Part shown: positions 46,213 through 57,400 of the stretch, in pieces
Layout: each line of letters begins with the position of its first letter
Position numbering within the stretch: the first letter of the stretch is position 1
NCBI RefSeq assembly: GCF_022539665.2
Contig: NC_081334.1
Location: 3,038,001 to 3,102,000, forward strand
DNA: 64,000 nucleotides
From: Daphnia carinata
Lineage: Eukaryota > Arthropoda > Branchiopoda > Diplostraca > Daphniidae
Direction of reading: 5' to 3'
The notes under the pieces: model-generated
The model's database searches: none
What the model was told of the DNA's origin: nothing
The model's input: the letters and a program-made list of their open reading frames with translations, nothing else
Program-made: the position numbers and the translations under genes

Positions 46213-46286
46213 ATGTGAAATAGCTCAATGCTAGAGCATCGGCCTCAGAAGTCGAAGGCCTAGGGTTCAATACTCAGCTTCGCCAG
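46213..46286 (+). other. tRNA-like remnant
   Basis: Contains TAGCTCAATGCTAGAGCAT (A-box/D-arm like), an anticodon-like hairpin TCGGC...GTCGA and a B-box-like GGGTTCAATAC. The acceptor and T stems do not pair. It is a decayed tRNA or SINE head rather than a working tRNA. Confidence 0.45.
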
Positions 46287-46399
46287 GCAAGTCTTTTCAT
46301 TTTTGCACACGTTTATTTGCCGAAGTAACGAAAAATGGCAATATAAGCAAAAATCCTTTCTTCTCGACGCTCGTATCGACTACGTATCCAGAATTCTTA

Positions 46400-46950
46400 A
46401 TTTTCTGAAGTAGTAGTGGGCGCAGGCTGGCTTGTTCGAATGATGTTATGTATTAAGGTCTTTTCCTGTAACCTAAAGCAAACATATAGATATTTTATCA
46501 TAAAATACAGTTTCAATGAATGGCTTACCAGGAGAATGACTTCACCACAATTGTTAAAGCCTTCCCCACAGACAATGCCCTTCATCAGTTCCTTTTCATT
46601 GCATGTCACAGCTTCCAGAATGTATTGTTCATGCAGCTTTCCATCTTCAATCAATTCATTGAATAGTTTCTGCAGTCTTTCGAGGTGTGGCCAGCTTCAT
46701 GACACTAAGGGTAAAACAATGGAGGTAAGTTTGAATACATATTTCCATACTTTTACCTTACTTTGTTACTCCACTACCACCACCCCATCAGGCTTGTGGA
46801 CACTCACTGGTAAACTACCCCTCTTGTCCACACTGTTGAATAAAACCATATTAAAGTAAGCAAACTTAAAAGGCAAGAAAACACTAACCTTGTGACAAAT
46901 CCGATTGCCGATTCCGCCATCACCACCACCTCCTTTCCACCACATTCCCT
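46400..46950 (-). pseudogene. Vasa-like (zinc-knuckle DEAD-box) gene remnant
   Basis: Minus strand. GMWWKGGGGDGGIGNRICHK (46889..46948, with acceptor and donor) leads into CGQEG-stop-FTSECPQA (near 46835), a CCHC zinc knuckle whose His position is now a stop. A second half-knuckle, CHEAGHTSKDC, follows near 46690. Next comes GKLHEQYILEAVTCNEKELM, KGIVCGEGFNNCGEVILL, then VTGKDL before a stop. That last part resembles the segment of Vasa just before its helicase core. Glycine-rich CCHC knuckles upstream of a DEAD-box core are found in crustacean Vasa. The helicase core itself is absent. At least two stops and a frame change make it a pseudogene. Confidence 0.6.
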
Positions 46951-47247
46951 GTAAACATGACTATCTTCTCCACACTACAAGAGGCATTCAGAATTAATTC
47001 AGGAAATATTCCTATTACGCGTTTACGTATGGCAATCCGTTTTACATTAAAAAAAAAAAAAAAAAATGGCGGAAAAAAAAAATCGCGAAAAAAAAATCGC
47101 ACTTTTTTCTTTTTTTCCGACACGTAGCCATCTACCGCTCAGACTCATTATTACTGGCGTAGGCAATTTCAGTCCATTGGATGCCATTCGCAGTTTGTTC
47201 AGTAGCGTGGATGGAGAATAACGCGTGGCTGGAGGAACAATTGAAAA

Positions 47248-47824
47248 ATGGATAAGATAATACAACAAAAGGATGGTAAGTATAAAGATTATTATATTGG
47301 TTTTCAATTATTAATTATTGTTTATTAGATCAAATTATGAAGCTGCAGGCCCAATTATTGGAACAACACAAAATATTAGATAACAGCAATGCTAAGGATG
47401 GTAAGGCCTAATACGTAATGATTCTATTTATTTGCTTTTATTCATTTGTGTTTTGTAGCTCAAATTTTGAGTCTACAAGGTCAGGTAGGGGAAAAGAACA
47501 AATTGGAACGGAACAGTTTCCAAACAGTGAAGGAGGTTTTTCCAAACTCATCCCTAACTGAACATGAGGATGAATTGGCATTAGGTGAACACAGTCAGGT
47601 ACCTAAACTTTTCAAATAAGAATTCAAAATAAGTATAGAATTTTAACAAACAATTATTTATTGTTTAGTTATTCAGTCTACCACCTGACAGTGTGTTGAA
47701 GTTAAATTCTGTTAGTGCTGCACTAAAAGAATTGTTAGTAATAAGTCCATGCAGCGAAGTAAGTGAACAATTGTGGGACCGTATTTGGGCTGAAAATGGG
47801 TGTGGTACGGAAACCCAGAAATAG
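47248..47824 (+). CDS. 131-residue coiled-coil protein, family not recognised
   Basis: Four exons, 47248..47275, 47329..47400, 47459..47598 and 47669..47824, with GT-AG introns and compatible phases, end in TAG. The N-terminal ~55 residues are a predicted coiled coil (DKIIQQKDDQIMKLQAQLLE, then QILSLQGQVGEKNKLER). The C-terminal part is a short conserved-looking stretch: LFSLPPDSVLKLNSVSAALK, ELLVISPCSEVSEQLWDRIW. Further exon-like pieces downstream (to ~48450) suggest the gene was once longer and this stop may be premature. Function unknown. Confidence 0.55.
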
Positions 47825-48800
47825 CACGAGTTCAACATAAAACATGAATTAGGTACTTTTCGGTTTTTTGTCTATCGAAAAAGTATTTTTAATGCTATTA
47901 TTTTGCATTCACAGAATTTTAGTGGGGGATCAAGTCAAGTCTGGAAGTGTTACAGGATGGAAAAGTGAGCCTACAGTTGAAAAACACTGAAAGTGCATTA
48001 CCATTAAGGTATGAGGTAAAGTAATAGAGTATGCAAATTGTCTAATGAGAAGTACCATCTTGTGTGAATGAATCCTGTGTAACAACAATCCTTTATAGTT
48101 CTGTCACAGCTAGAAACCTCAAATAATTCTGCTTCTCTGTCTAAAGAACAACTTGTCCTTTACGTTCAGAGTGTTGGTGAAGCTGGGTACTTAAATGGCC
48201 CTAAAGATGTTTTAATTTTGCTGCCATTGCAGAGATGAACATCATACATGGACTCTTTAGGTATGAAAGGATTTTTCTTCAAATAATTTTGAATTTATGA
48301 CGAAGAATTTCTCCTCCTTTTTGCCAACCAGGTCTAATCTACCAAAACAAATTTTATCCAATAGGAAAGGATTTTCATGTACTGGGAACACAACTATCAA
48401 CAATGCAACATTGTACAGGTGCTAGTTTATCAATCAAGAGCCTTATACAATGATGTTAATCTGCAATTTGTATGTCCTTCCCCAAGCTTCCACCAGAAGT
48501 TGAATCTATGAGTCATGTAAGTTACATGATCAACAGTTGATATGTTTAACGGTGTTGTTTTTCTTTTCTCAATATAGGTTAATAGTAACATTGGATCTGA
48601 AAAAATTCTTGGTTGGGGCAAGACACTGAATAAATTGTATTGATTGGATGGATGACATGACATTTCTATACTTAATTCGGATTCCCCAGACGGTATTTGA
48701 TATTTAAAAAATTGAAGTGCATATCTGGGCTCCCTTCTTTTCTGAAGCCCCGTTTCCCCTTGACTCGTAATAAGCCCGTAGGGGGTCATGCCCCTACTGT
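47825..48800. other. Decayed exon-like pieces, no complete gene
   Basis: Short plus-strand segments such as SASLSKEQLVLYVQSVGEAG, YLNGPKDVLILLPLQ (48125..48235) and KFYPIGKDFHVLGTQLSTMQ (48345..48415) look like former coding sequence of the preceding gene but do not join in frame. Confidence 0.4.
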
Positions 48801-48804
48801 ACGG

Positions 48805-48815
48805 TATATATAAAA
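48805..48815 (+). promoter_or_regulatory. TATA element of a probable Pol III RNA gene
   Basis: TATATATAAAA about 20-25 bp upstream of the inferred RNA start, followed ~265 bp later by a T run. This is the arrangement of type 3 Pol III promoters. No proximal sequence element could be verified by eye. Confidence 0.45.
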
Positions 48816-48829
48816 ACAACATATACCGA

Positions 48830-49082
48830 GGTTTGGAGGGCTCTGGCCGGAAAGGGGACGTGGGGTGCCGCTTAGTCCGATGATGTGTTCACGGAGGGCG
48901 ATGTGGCTACCCACAAATCCGAACTAAAGGTTAATCGCTCCTGTAAAAATGTTCCAAATCTTCAGCTCTTCTTCCGGCTTCTCTTAGCCAATCACCGGGT
49001 AATCTCCCCGGTGGGTCAACAAGGCAGTGTCTCCCCCTGCCTGGGTTGACGGCAACTTTTGAAAGGGCTATTGTGCCTTTTT
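48830..49082 (+). ncRNA. Structured Pol III-type RNA, possibly 7SK-like
   Basis: GC-rich, non-coding stretch in AT-rich surroundings with nested perfect stems: GGAGGGCGAT (48893..48902) with ATCGCTCC (48934..48941); CACCGGG (48993..48999) with CCCGGTG (49007..49013); GTCAAC plus GGCAG (49015..49027) with CTGCC plus GTTGAC (49037..49050); and a terminal GGCA/TGCC hairpin ending in T5 (49078..49082), a Pol III stop. The first hairpin, GGGCGATGTGGCT...TTAATCGC, resembles the 5' hairpin of metazoan 7SK (GGGCGATCTGGCT...TTGATCGC). The terminal hairpin plus U-run also fits 7SK. At ~250 nt it would be short for an arthropod 7SK, so another snRNA-type RNA is possible. Confidence 0.5.
49078..49082 (+). 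terminator. Pol III T-run terminator
   Basis: Five T residues directly after the terminal GGCA/TGCC hairpin of the structured RNA. Confidence 0.5.
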
Positions 49083-49261
49083 AAAGTTGCAAAAATAATT
49101 GTAATGTGCAGAGAATTGTCAATAAATTTTTTTTATAAAATATTTTATCCAAAATTTGTTTCTTTCATTGTCTGTGTTAGCTGTGTTCACACATTACATT
49201 TATCATTTTTTTAAATTTAGGTTGCTAATTTTATCCTTATTGTTTTCAACCTTCCAATCCA

Positions 49262-49335
49262 TATTACTACACTGGGATTTGAACCACAGACTTCTTGTTT
49301 CACAGGCCAGTATGCTACTGTTATGGTATAGCCGT
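49262..49335 (-). other. tRNA-like remnant
   Basis: Minus strand has a B-box-like GTGGTTCAAATCCCAG preceded by an anticodon-arm-like stretch, but no complete cloverleaf. Confidence 0.35.
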
Positions 49336-49430
49336 TCTTGATAATATTCTTTAGGATTGTGATACCTATATTTTGATTTGCAATTCCCATTAGCTTATTA
49401 TTGAATGCACATTAGTTGATCATATGTTCA

Positions 49431-49500
49431 TGGTTGGAATAATGGTAAAGCATGTGGTTGTCACGCTTGAATACTAGGGTTCGATCCCCATGTCAGTTAA
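49431..49500 (+). other. tRNA-like remnant
   Basis: TGGTTGGAATAATGG (A-box-like) and GGGTTCGATCCCC (B box) at tRNA spacing. Stems do not close. Possible SINE head. Confidence 0.4.
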
Positions 49501-49643
49501 TGTGTAGCTAAATAAAAATACAAAAGTAAATACTGTAAAGTCGTTTTTATTGTCCCTCCTTCCACCCACATATCCACCACTATTACATACATTTCAATAT
49601 ACAGTACACAGCATACAATACATACACAAATACACTTAAACTA

Positions 49644-49949
49644 ACACGTTGGCTGCCACGCCACCTATCTACAATCGCTACTGTCGCTATCAAAGGGATA
49701 GCGACCAAGGGGGCCGGGTGGGCCGGGCTGAAACGACGACGAGACCTTTACGGGAATGCACACCCCAGGTCTACATCGCCGTCTCGTTCAAGGGATTCCC
49801 TATGGTGCATTGCCTTTGGGCCATTCGGCCAATCTTGGGCAGTGGCGCTGCTCCACCCCATGGCAGATAAACCATGGAGCAGAACAGCGCGGCCCGTCCC
49901 TGTCAAGCTACAAAAAAAAGGGGATCAAAGTGGGTGGCAGCCAACGTGT
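49644..49949. mobile_element. MITE, 306 bp, TA target duplication
   Basis: Terminal inverted repeats ACACGTTGGCTGCCAC and GTGGCAGCCAACGTGT are perfect over 16 bp. TA flanks both ends (49642..49643 and 49950..49951). Internal palindromes (GTCGCTATC...GATAGCGAC). No transposase ORF. The TA duplication fits the Tc1/mariner superfamily. Confidence 0.8.
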
Positions 49950-50125
49950 TAATTTGCAAAACATAATACAACATAAAACAAAACACAACCATACCACGAA
50001 GACCAGGCGACCACGAGGTGACGAAGGGGCGATAGGGGAGGCGATGACGGCGTGACCACGAGGCGAAGGCGGGGCGAGGCGAAGACGGCGCGACCACGAG
50101 GCGAAGAAGGGGCGACGGGCTAGGT

Positions 50126-50309
50126 GAAGACGGGACGACGGGCGAGGCGAAGACGGGACGACGGGCGAGGCGAAGACGGGACGACGGGCGAGGCGAAGAC
50201 GGGACGACGGGCGAGGCGAAGACGGGACGACGGGCGAGGCGAAGACGGGACGACGGGCGAGGCGAAGACGGGACGACGGGCGAGGCGAAGACGGGACGAC
50301 GGGCGAGGC
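50126..50309. repeat. 23-bp minisatellite, 8 exact copies
   Basis: Unit GAAGACGGGACGACGGGCGAGGC repeated eight times (the unit is written here in two parts: GAAGACGGGACG then ACGGGCGAGGC). The flanks 50040..50125 and 50310..50340 carry variant units with GCGACCACGAGGCGAAG. Because 23 is not a multiple of 3, all frames stay open, which produces long spurious ORFs on both strands. Strongly CpG-rich and purine-biased on the plus strand. Confidence 0.92.
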
Positions 50310-50344
50310 GAAGATGGCGCGACCACGAGGCGAAGACGGGCCAT

Positions 50345-51339
50345 ACAACAACATTTTGCACGATGTTCCACGATGATCTCCTACATGCCACTGCTTATTT
50401 ACTATTCGGCATTCCATCACTTTTTTTTTCATTTTGCTGTCATGGCGCTACCTAAATAACAAACAACGATATTACAATATTACATTTGAACGGGCAAATG
50501 GAAACTTACGTTTACATGGCTTGAGAGAATTAATACTTAGAAACTGGAATCTTGAAGGTCTTTTTACATGGGACAAAAAAGGAAAATGCCCTAGCTCTAA
50601 ACGGTAGAAGTAAAAGTAAACTGTTAATTTATGGGAAAGAAAACTTTGTTGGTGAAACTGTAACAGAGATGGCTATTTGACTTACAGCTGTTAACCGAAG
50701 ACGAAAAAGATTGTGGGGCCAGGAATTACGAAGAAGAAAGTAAAGACTTGGCAGTCCTATGAAGGGATATTAAATGTAAAGAAAAGTCATATTATACTAA
50801 GAAAGAAACTTAAAATACCACAGGAAAATGGTTTTTGGGTCCATGTCTATGTGTGTTGGTTGGTAGGTAGGAATGGCAGGAAGATTGCTGAAACGGTGGT
50901 GAGTTTTGTTGGCCACACGACACAGAGGTATAAAACACGTTTGTCAGATCCGAACTGACAGTTGATGAAGGGATAAAGTGCTGCAAAACCAGACGAAGAT
51001 ATTCTAACGATAACACTTATGTCACTGTCACAGCCTCTATACTTTGTAAATAAAGTTTCATGAGTTATCCCTTGAAAGTAGAATCATACTAATTGGATTC
51101 TAGTATCAAAATGTAAGCCTTATACCTTTAAATGAGTAATTGTATCACATGATTGAATGCAAAAGCCAGAGTATGCTACCAGGCTTTGTGTTTGACAGCT
51201 GGCATAGCTGATCTCGTTAAACAAGAAATAATCCATTTCATGTGGTTGACTTCCAAAACACAATCAAAACACTTAATAGTCGGTAGCACACCATTTTTAG
51301 TATCTTCTGTTGTATATGGCAATCCGTTCACCTCCTCCC
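50345..51339. other. No supported gene
   Basis: Short frames (e.g. 50713..50958, WVHVYVCWLVGRNGRKIAET) have no recognised domain. The composition suggests old gene or transposon debris. Confidence 0.45.
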
Positions 51340-51437
51340 ACCCCAAAAAATATCGTTTTCTTTCTGTTTTACTGCTATTGCCATCTACTGGTCAGATTTC
51401 TAGTTAATTCTCTACATACAGTCGCCGAATATTTCTT
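51340..51437. repeat. Copy of the NAA38 upstream segment
   Basis: Repeats the words at 42565..42655, ending just before the G run. Confidence 0.6.
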
Positions 51438-51459
51438 GGGGGGGGGGGGGGGGGGGGGG
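51438..51459. repeat. Poly(G) run, 22 nt
   Basis: Uninterrupted G22. It can form a G-quadruplex, and its length is probably unreliable in any assembly. Confidence 0.9.
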
Positions 51460-54448
51460 TAAAACGTATAACACGCCGCGCAATAAAACACAACCAAATT
51501 TTTGGAAGGGCGCTAGCGATAGTTTTTTTGTTAACAACCTAAGCAAAAGCGAATCAAAAAGGAATTAGGGTACAACTGTTTATTCAAAAACCAAGATATT
51601 CCCATGAAAATACATGGTTGGGTTTGATAATTTCAAAAGGGTGTCGGAATTCAACGGAGACAGTCAGTCAGATGTTTCGTATTCTCTTATTGTCGTTTAC
51701 GTCCGATCCGTGGCTACTTACAATTATCAGCAACTCAACAATGTGTATGCACATTGAAAATCAGGATCAAAACAAAATCGGGATTATAACCAACAGGCGG
51801 TTAACCATTTCTACGTTCACCCACAAATGCCTTACACTCCTCTGGTTGTTGGGTTGGCTAGTGGCACCTTAGAAGCGAGAAATCGACTGTAAACAAACGA
51901 AGGTAATACAATTAATGTTATTCCTTATGGAAATTTCTCACGCATTGCTTTTTTAATGATAAATTTTTTAATTTTGCCATTTCGTGATTTTCGAAAGATT
52001 TGAATCTTTAAAACTTTTAATATATAATGGCAAAATACCACAATATTGTAATCAATTAGCTTTCTATGGAGTTACGAACCAAACTTTATAGAAGCAATGA
52101 GGTAAGAATAATTTTTCTGCAAATAACATGCCAGACCATTAGCCAGAGAATCATTATCGAAAGGCAAGGTTTCCAAAGAATCTAAGTGTGGGGAAACTGA
52201 TCGGTAAAATATTTGCTGTTTTTACTTATTCTACTATGTTCAAAAAGCTCATATTTTACCGAAGGAGATCAAAATTATACCAGTTTCTGCGTGTTTCTTT
52301 AGCAGGCTTTCTAGGATCTTTTGATAAATGCAAAGAACTTCTGATTATTAGCGAGGGATAATGTTGTTCGGAAAACCAGAAGACGACTTTAGCACCAACA
52401 TTTGTTTTCATGTTTTTTTTTTTAGCAGATAATAAATTTTCTTTGCGGCGGTTTTTAATGTGATACCTTGCCCAAAAGCTCTGGCGAGAGAAATAAATGA
52501 CAAGATTGAAACAACACATAGTCTACAGAAGAACGGTAATCGAGTAAATCCATCGTTCAGTCTTACCGTGAACGCGAACCATCGGCGCGAACAACAACCT
52601 TGATGCAGAGGAGACGCCATAACAAACATGAAAATACAATGTCAACAGATGCAATCTAGAATCAATATCTGGGATTACTTAGGTGAAGAAGCTTCTGGAA
52701 TGCTGATGGATAAAACAACATATTACCTTTTAATAGAAAATTCCCTTAGATCTAGGGAAAAATCGAAACATCTGCCAGGTCTTATGAACCGACTCCGTTG
52801 TGGCTGCTGGTGCATTTTTTATAGAAGCTTCAATATTGTTAACATGTTGTAAGTGCTACAAATACTAGCTGTAATTGTTCCACTATAATGGAAGTCAATA
52901 GACATTAAGTAACCTGGACAAAAAAAAAATTCATATCAGAACAAAACAATCTATTACTTGGATAGATAGACCAAAACAAAGATGGATGTCTAATGTCAAT
53001 ACTACAATTTTAATCTTTCGAAGACAACAAAATTTGTCCTCTCAAAATTTATCAAATATTAGTATCATCTCTTGATTTGCTAGTCAGGAATCACAGATTA
53101 CAGTGGACAATTGGAAATTGAAATATGTAATACATACCTACAAGGTGAGTAGAAATCCCGATGATATTCCTGATCCATGCTGATCCATACACGAAACTTC
53201 TCATGTTTCTAAAAAAAAAACTAAAATCGTGTCAAAACTTTAAATTGTTTTGCATATCTTTATGTTTTCTCTCATTAGCGTACCTTGAAAACCGTTGAAA
53301 AATGAGTAAATGAAATGCCAAAAATCGCCAAAACCACGAGGTCAACAAGCAAATGTAGCGAGGAATGTACACAACAGAATGCACGCGTTAAGCAAATCTA
53401 GAAATATGCCTTAAAAAAAACTGCCCGATGAGCCACAGTTTAAGGCGCCTCTTGTGGTCGCAAAGGTCACTACGAAAAACTGTATCCGTCACAAACTAAA
53501 TGTTTTTAAACAAATTTCAAGTAATCATCCAAATCAAGATTTAACTTAAAAAAGCAGAAAAAAGCGTAATACTTACGGAAAACACACATAATTTCTTGCT
53601 CCTTTTCTTTAGTTTATTCCAAAATGGAGTATGATGAATTTTCGTCAAGGCCATCCAGCTTCTCCGGTACCACCAGATTCACACATGTCTACCTGACGAT
53701 TCACTCCAAAGCCTTCCGCATGCTTCGTCCACAGAAGACACCATTTCGTGTAAAGTTCGTATATCTTTAAAATAGTTCGGTGTTTGCGATGCTTGTTCAC
53801 AGATGGCGCTGTTTTCGTTTGACACCCAGCACCACCGCGACGGTGTTATTTGGCCCGTTTTCAGACGACGGGTGGGCGGGAACACCCCGTCAGTTTTGTG
53901 TCCATCTCGTCCGCAACTGTAAGCTACCAGTTTTTCGTTTGTGGCTGACGAAGGAAAACATAGTGCTTCCACCGTGGAGTTCAGTACGTGATCAGGACTA
54001 CGCTAACGTGGTACGGGAAAACAACAAGCGGAGGGTTTCTCGTATATGTTTTTTCCGGCTTAAGACGCATCATCATCATCGAGCTGTGAAATGGCAGATG
54101 ATTTCGGCTGTTTTCGCCTGGCCTGGACCGGTAATTTTTAAATTGATTCTGAAAAAATTTCATTAACAAAAAAAAAATTAAAAAGGTTAGCAATTTTATA
54201 AAAAAAAAGTAAAAAGTGTGTTAAAAAAAGTATGTTAAAAAGTTGTCAACGCGTACTGTTTCATGCAGCCAAGCGGGGGTATGTAGGTTGCGCAAACGAA
54301 ACGGACGAGGACTTTGAACAATGTCATCGACATTTGGAACTTTTCCAGTTCCTATTTTATCTTAGTGATTAGATGTTGGCTTCTGAGAACAAACCAACAA
54401 GTCAAAAATGAATAAAATGTGAAAAATGTTTCGTTTTTTCAATTCCAG
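51460..54448. other. No supported gene; exon-like scraps
   Basis: A plus-strand stretch near 51778..51892 reads NRDYNQQAVNHFYVHPQMPY then TPLVVGLASGTLEARNRL before a stop. A minus-strand ATG near 52620 opens MASPLHQGCCSRRWFAFT followed by a GTAAGA donor. Neither could be joined to further exons. 53.6-54.4 kb may contain the 5' UTR or first exon of PTK7, but no signal peptide was identified. Confidence 0.35.
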
Positions 54449-57400
54449 GTCTTGTGCTGGTGATGATCAAAACGGCAATGATAAGTGATTGCGGCACGTG
54501 CCAAGATGATTTTTACTTTCGAAAGTGGCCAGTGAGTCCTCAGGGCATCATCCGGACAGGACAGAGCGTCGAGTTGGAGTGCCGCGTGTCCGCCGAGGAT
54601 CGCATCAGCATCAGCTGGACTCTGAATGGCGAACAACTCATCAATTCGAGCCGGCGCTATCAGAATGCTACAACAGGCGATTTGATCATCCGCCGAGCGG
54701 ATCATCGTCTTGACTCTGGCCATTTCGCTTGCACAGCCACCAACGTCTCGTCCGGCTTCTCCATCGCATCGCAGCCGGCCACGTTAATGATTCACTGTAA
54801 GTACGCAGCACTGCTGTGCCCAACTTATTTTTATTTCATAATCTAACCCCTCCCCCCTCCGAAAGCTTTTTTGTGTCCACAATTCCAAAAATCGCTTTAA
54901 CGCGTAGCTAAACAGTAGTAGGCGCTATAACATTGCGCGAATATTATAGTAGGGGGATTTTTCTTTTTCTTTTTTTACGATTGCCGTAAATCTGTCAAAA
55001 ACTTCCCCCTTCACTTCTGCCGCACCCACAGGCCGGCCACCCTCTCATCACACGCGCTGAGGTTTCTGGCTTTTTATTATTATTTTTTTTTTTTGCTGGC
55101 CCACCCTCTACGCCATCCGTCCCTTTCCTTGTATGCTCCAGATATTCACTTTTTATGACCTCTAGTCGCCAACTGCTGCGTTTTTATTCCTTTTCATCCC
55201 TCGACAATACGGGAGCGTGCCTATCGTTTGACACGATCCCTTCTTCGGCGCTCCACACACACATTTGTGATAGTGTTGCATCCGCTACGGATGGAAAAAG
55301 CGTTCTCTCGGAGGCAAAAATACAAAAAGCCCGTAGCAACAATTGCACGCAGGCTGTAAAGCTGTCTGGCCGCTTTTGCGTAAGGGACAAAGAGAGCTGA
55401 GGGGAGGATATGGCTTGTGTACATTCATAAACAGTACAGACATGCAGACGGATACGTACATTGTGTACATAAATTGCATTTAATCCCCCCCCCCCCTCTC
55501 TCTGTCGTTCTACCGACCCGGCTTCGTTATCGCGTGACATTTAATGTAGAGCTAGGGCGGCAAAAGGACCGACTGCTATTCGAGTCTTGCTTCTTTTTTT
55601 CATTATTTATTTTCTCTTTATTATTTTGTTCGCTTCTCGCTTGTGAAGATGAAGTCGTCCCGCTTGAGAAAAAAGTACAAAATCACGCAGTCACACGTCA
55701 CTTGGCTTGTCTTGTTTTCAATGGAGTGCACAAGGGTGTAGGTTATAGAGTTCCACGCTATTTAGGCTCTTGTTCCTTTCTTCTATTTCCTTCGTTTCTT
55801 CGTATTTGGGAACGAATATACAGTAGGGCTTCTGTTGCACTGCAGTCAGGAGAAAAACGAACCCACATGGCTCTCTAGTTCTGCCGTTCGCTCTTTTTTT
55901 TCGGTGCGGTGGCCAATGGCCCCACCCTTCATGTGTTTTTCTTTTCCACTATGTTTTCCTATCGCATGTTATACGACACTCGAAAAACAAAAAAAAAACA
56001 AAAAAACGAAAGTTTTTCTGCGTCTCAGTTGCCCTTCTCTGACCGCTTTCACGTCGTAAATTTCTTTATGGACCGATATCTTTTGTTGGATATATAACTT
56101 GTGATTGTCGCGTCTACTTGTGTATGTTTGGACGTGCAACAAAATAGTGGTATTCAGCTTTTTTTCTTTGCTTTCCATCTGTTCCCCTTTTTTTTTCTTC
56201 TTCTTTTATTGCTATACTTTGCGTATAGTCTATTTATCTCCCGAGATATACGTCTATACGATCGTATCACACCGGAACTTTTGTGGCCGTGTTATGAGAG
56301 TTGTTGCAACATTATTTTTTTGTTTTTCGCTCTCACGGACATTTTCTTGAGTTTCTTTTTAGAGACGTGTTCTGTGTTTCTTTGACGTTGAGAATCCTGT
56401 TAGCAGTTGTCGTTTCAAACCCAGCAGGGGATAAGAAAACGAAGAGATATCTGGGTCTGTTTTTGACTTTCTTAAGGTTTCGGTCATAAGGGGAAAACAC
56501 CTAAAAAAAAAAAAAGGAAAAAAGAGATCGTTCAAATATTTGTATCTTGTATGCACAAGACTTGAGTTAGGTTGCAAATATTTACCGCCACAAGTTGCCA
56601 GCCATGGGTCGTAAAACACGTCGTTTGGGATTCCACACTTTGCTGGTAACGTGCCGACTTTTGTGCTTGTGTGTATACGACGTCCTTGCGATAGAAGCTC
56701 CAGCTTTCGGGAAAGAAAAAAAAAGTTCTCTTCCTCTTTCCCCTCCTTCCTTTTCTTGTTTTTTTATTTTTTTTTCTTCTTCTGGATACCCTATCGTTGA
56801 TGTTTTTGTTTTGATTTTTTTTCTTTTCCTCCTCTTGTTGGTGCTTCCTTTTTCCTTATTTCCGTCCGTATACTTCTTCACTTGTGTTCGGCTTACGTTA
56901 TGGCTCCTTTTTTTTTATTTTTATTTTTGTGATGCGGCGATGATAGGGGAAGTTGCTGCTTTAACCGTCGGCGTCGAATTCTTTTCCCCCCCCCTCACGT
57001 AATAACACGTTCCCTCTTAAAAAAGACTCTCGCACTCTGGTTCGAGAGTCTTTTTCCTTTTTGTTCAAACTGAAACCGGTAACCACCGACTGTACTATAT
57101 ACAGACACACACACAAAACCCCAAAAGTGTTTAAGAAACATGTACTTACCCCAGTATGCGCGGGGGCTTGTGTGTGCGGTGCGATGTTTATTCATGCCGC
57201 CGTGTTTAACAGTTCCGAAACGCGCCATCTCCGCTGACTCCGGGTGCGCGTAAATTCGTTAACGGATGAGTTATTCTTGCACTGAAAATATATTAAAAAA
57301 GCCAGGCTCATCTTACCAAGAAAAAAAAAACAAAAACAAAACATAAACAGGCAATTTTTATAGTTATGAAGTGAGAAAGGGGAAAAAAAAAGAAGGAGAG

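Noticed and set aside
46213-46286. Functional tRNA-Leu(CAG)
   Set aside because: Anticodon arm closes but acceptor and T stems do not, and the long Leu variable arm is absent.
48830-49082. RNase P, RNase MRP, SRP RNA or a spliceosomal U RNA
   Set aside because: None of their diagnostic conserved boxes were recognised; 7SK-like remains the best but unproven match.
50126-50309. CRISPR-like array
   Set aside because: Units are directly adjacent with no unique spacers and the genome is animal.
49903-50459. Three long overlapping minus frames and one plus frame over the minisatellite
   Set aside because: They arise because the 23-bp unit has no stop in any frame; the peptides are pure repeat translation.
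53780-54166. 128-codon frame upstream of PTK7
   Set aside because: No domain or signal-peptide pattern; crosses likely 5' UTR sequence. The true first PTK7 exon was not identified.
55184-57002. Many long frames in the large PTK7 intron
   Set aside because: T-, C- and A-rich low complexity, no conserved motif, both strands open equally.
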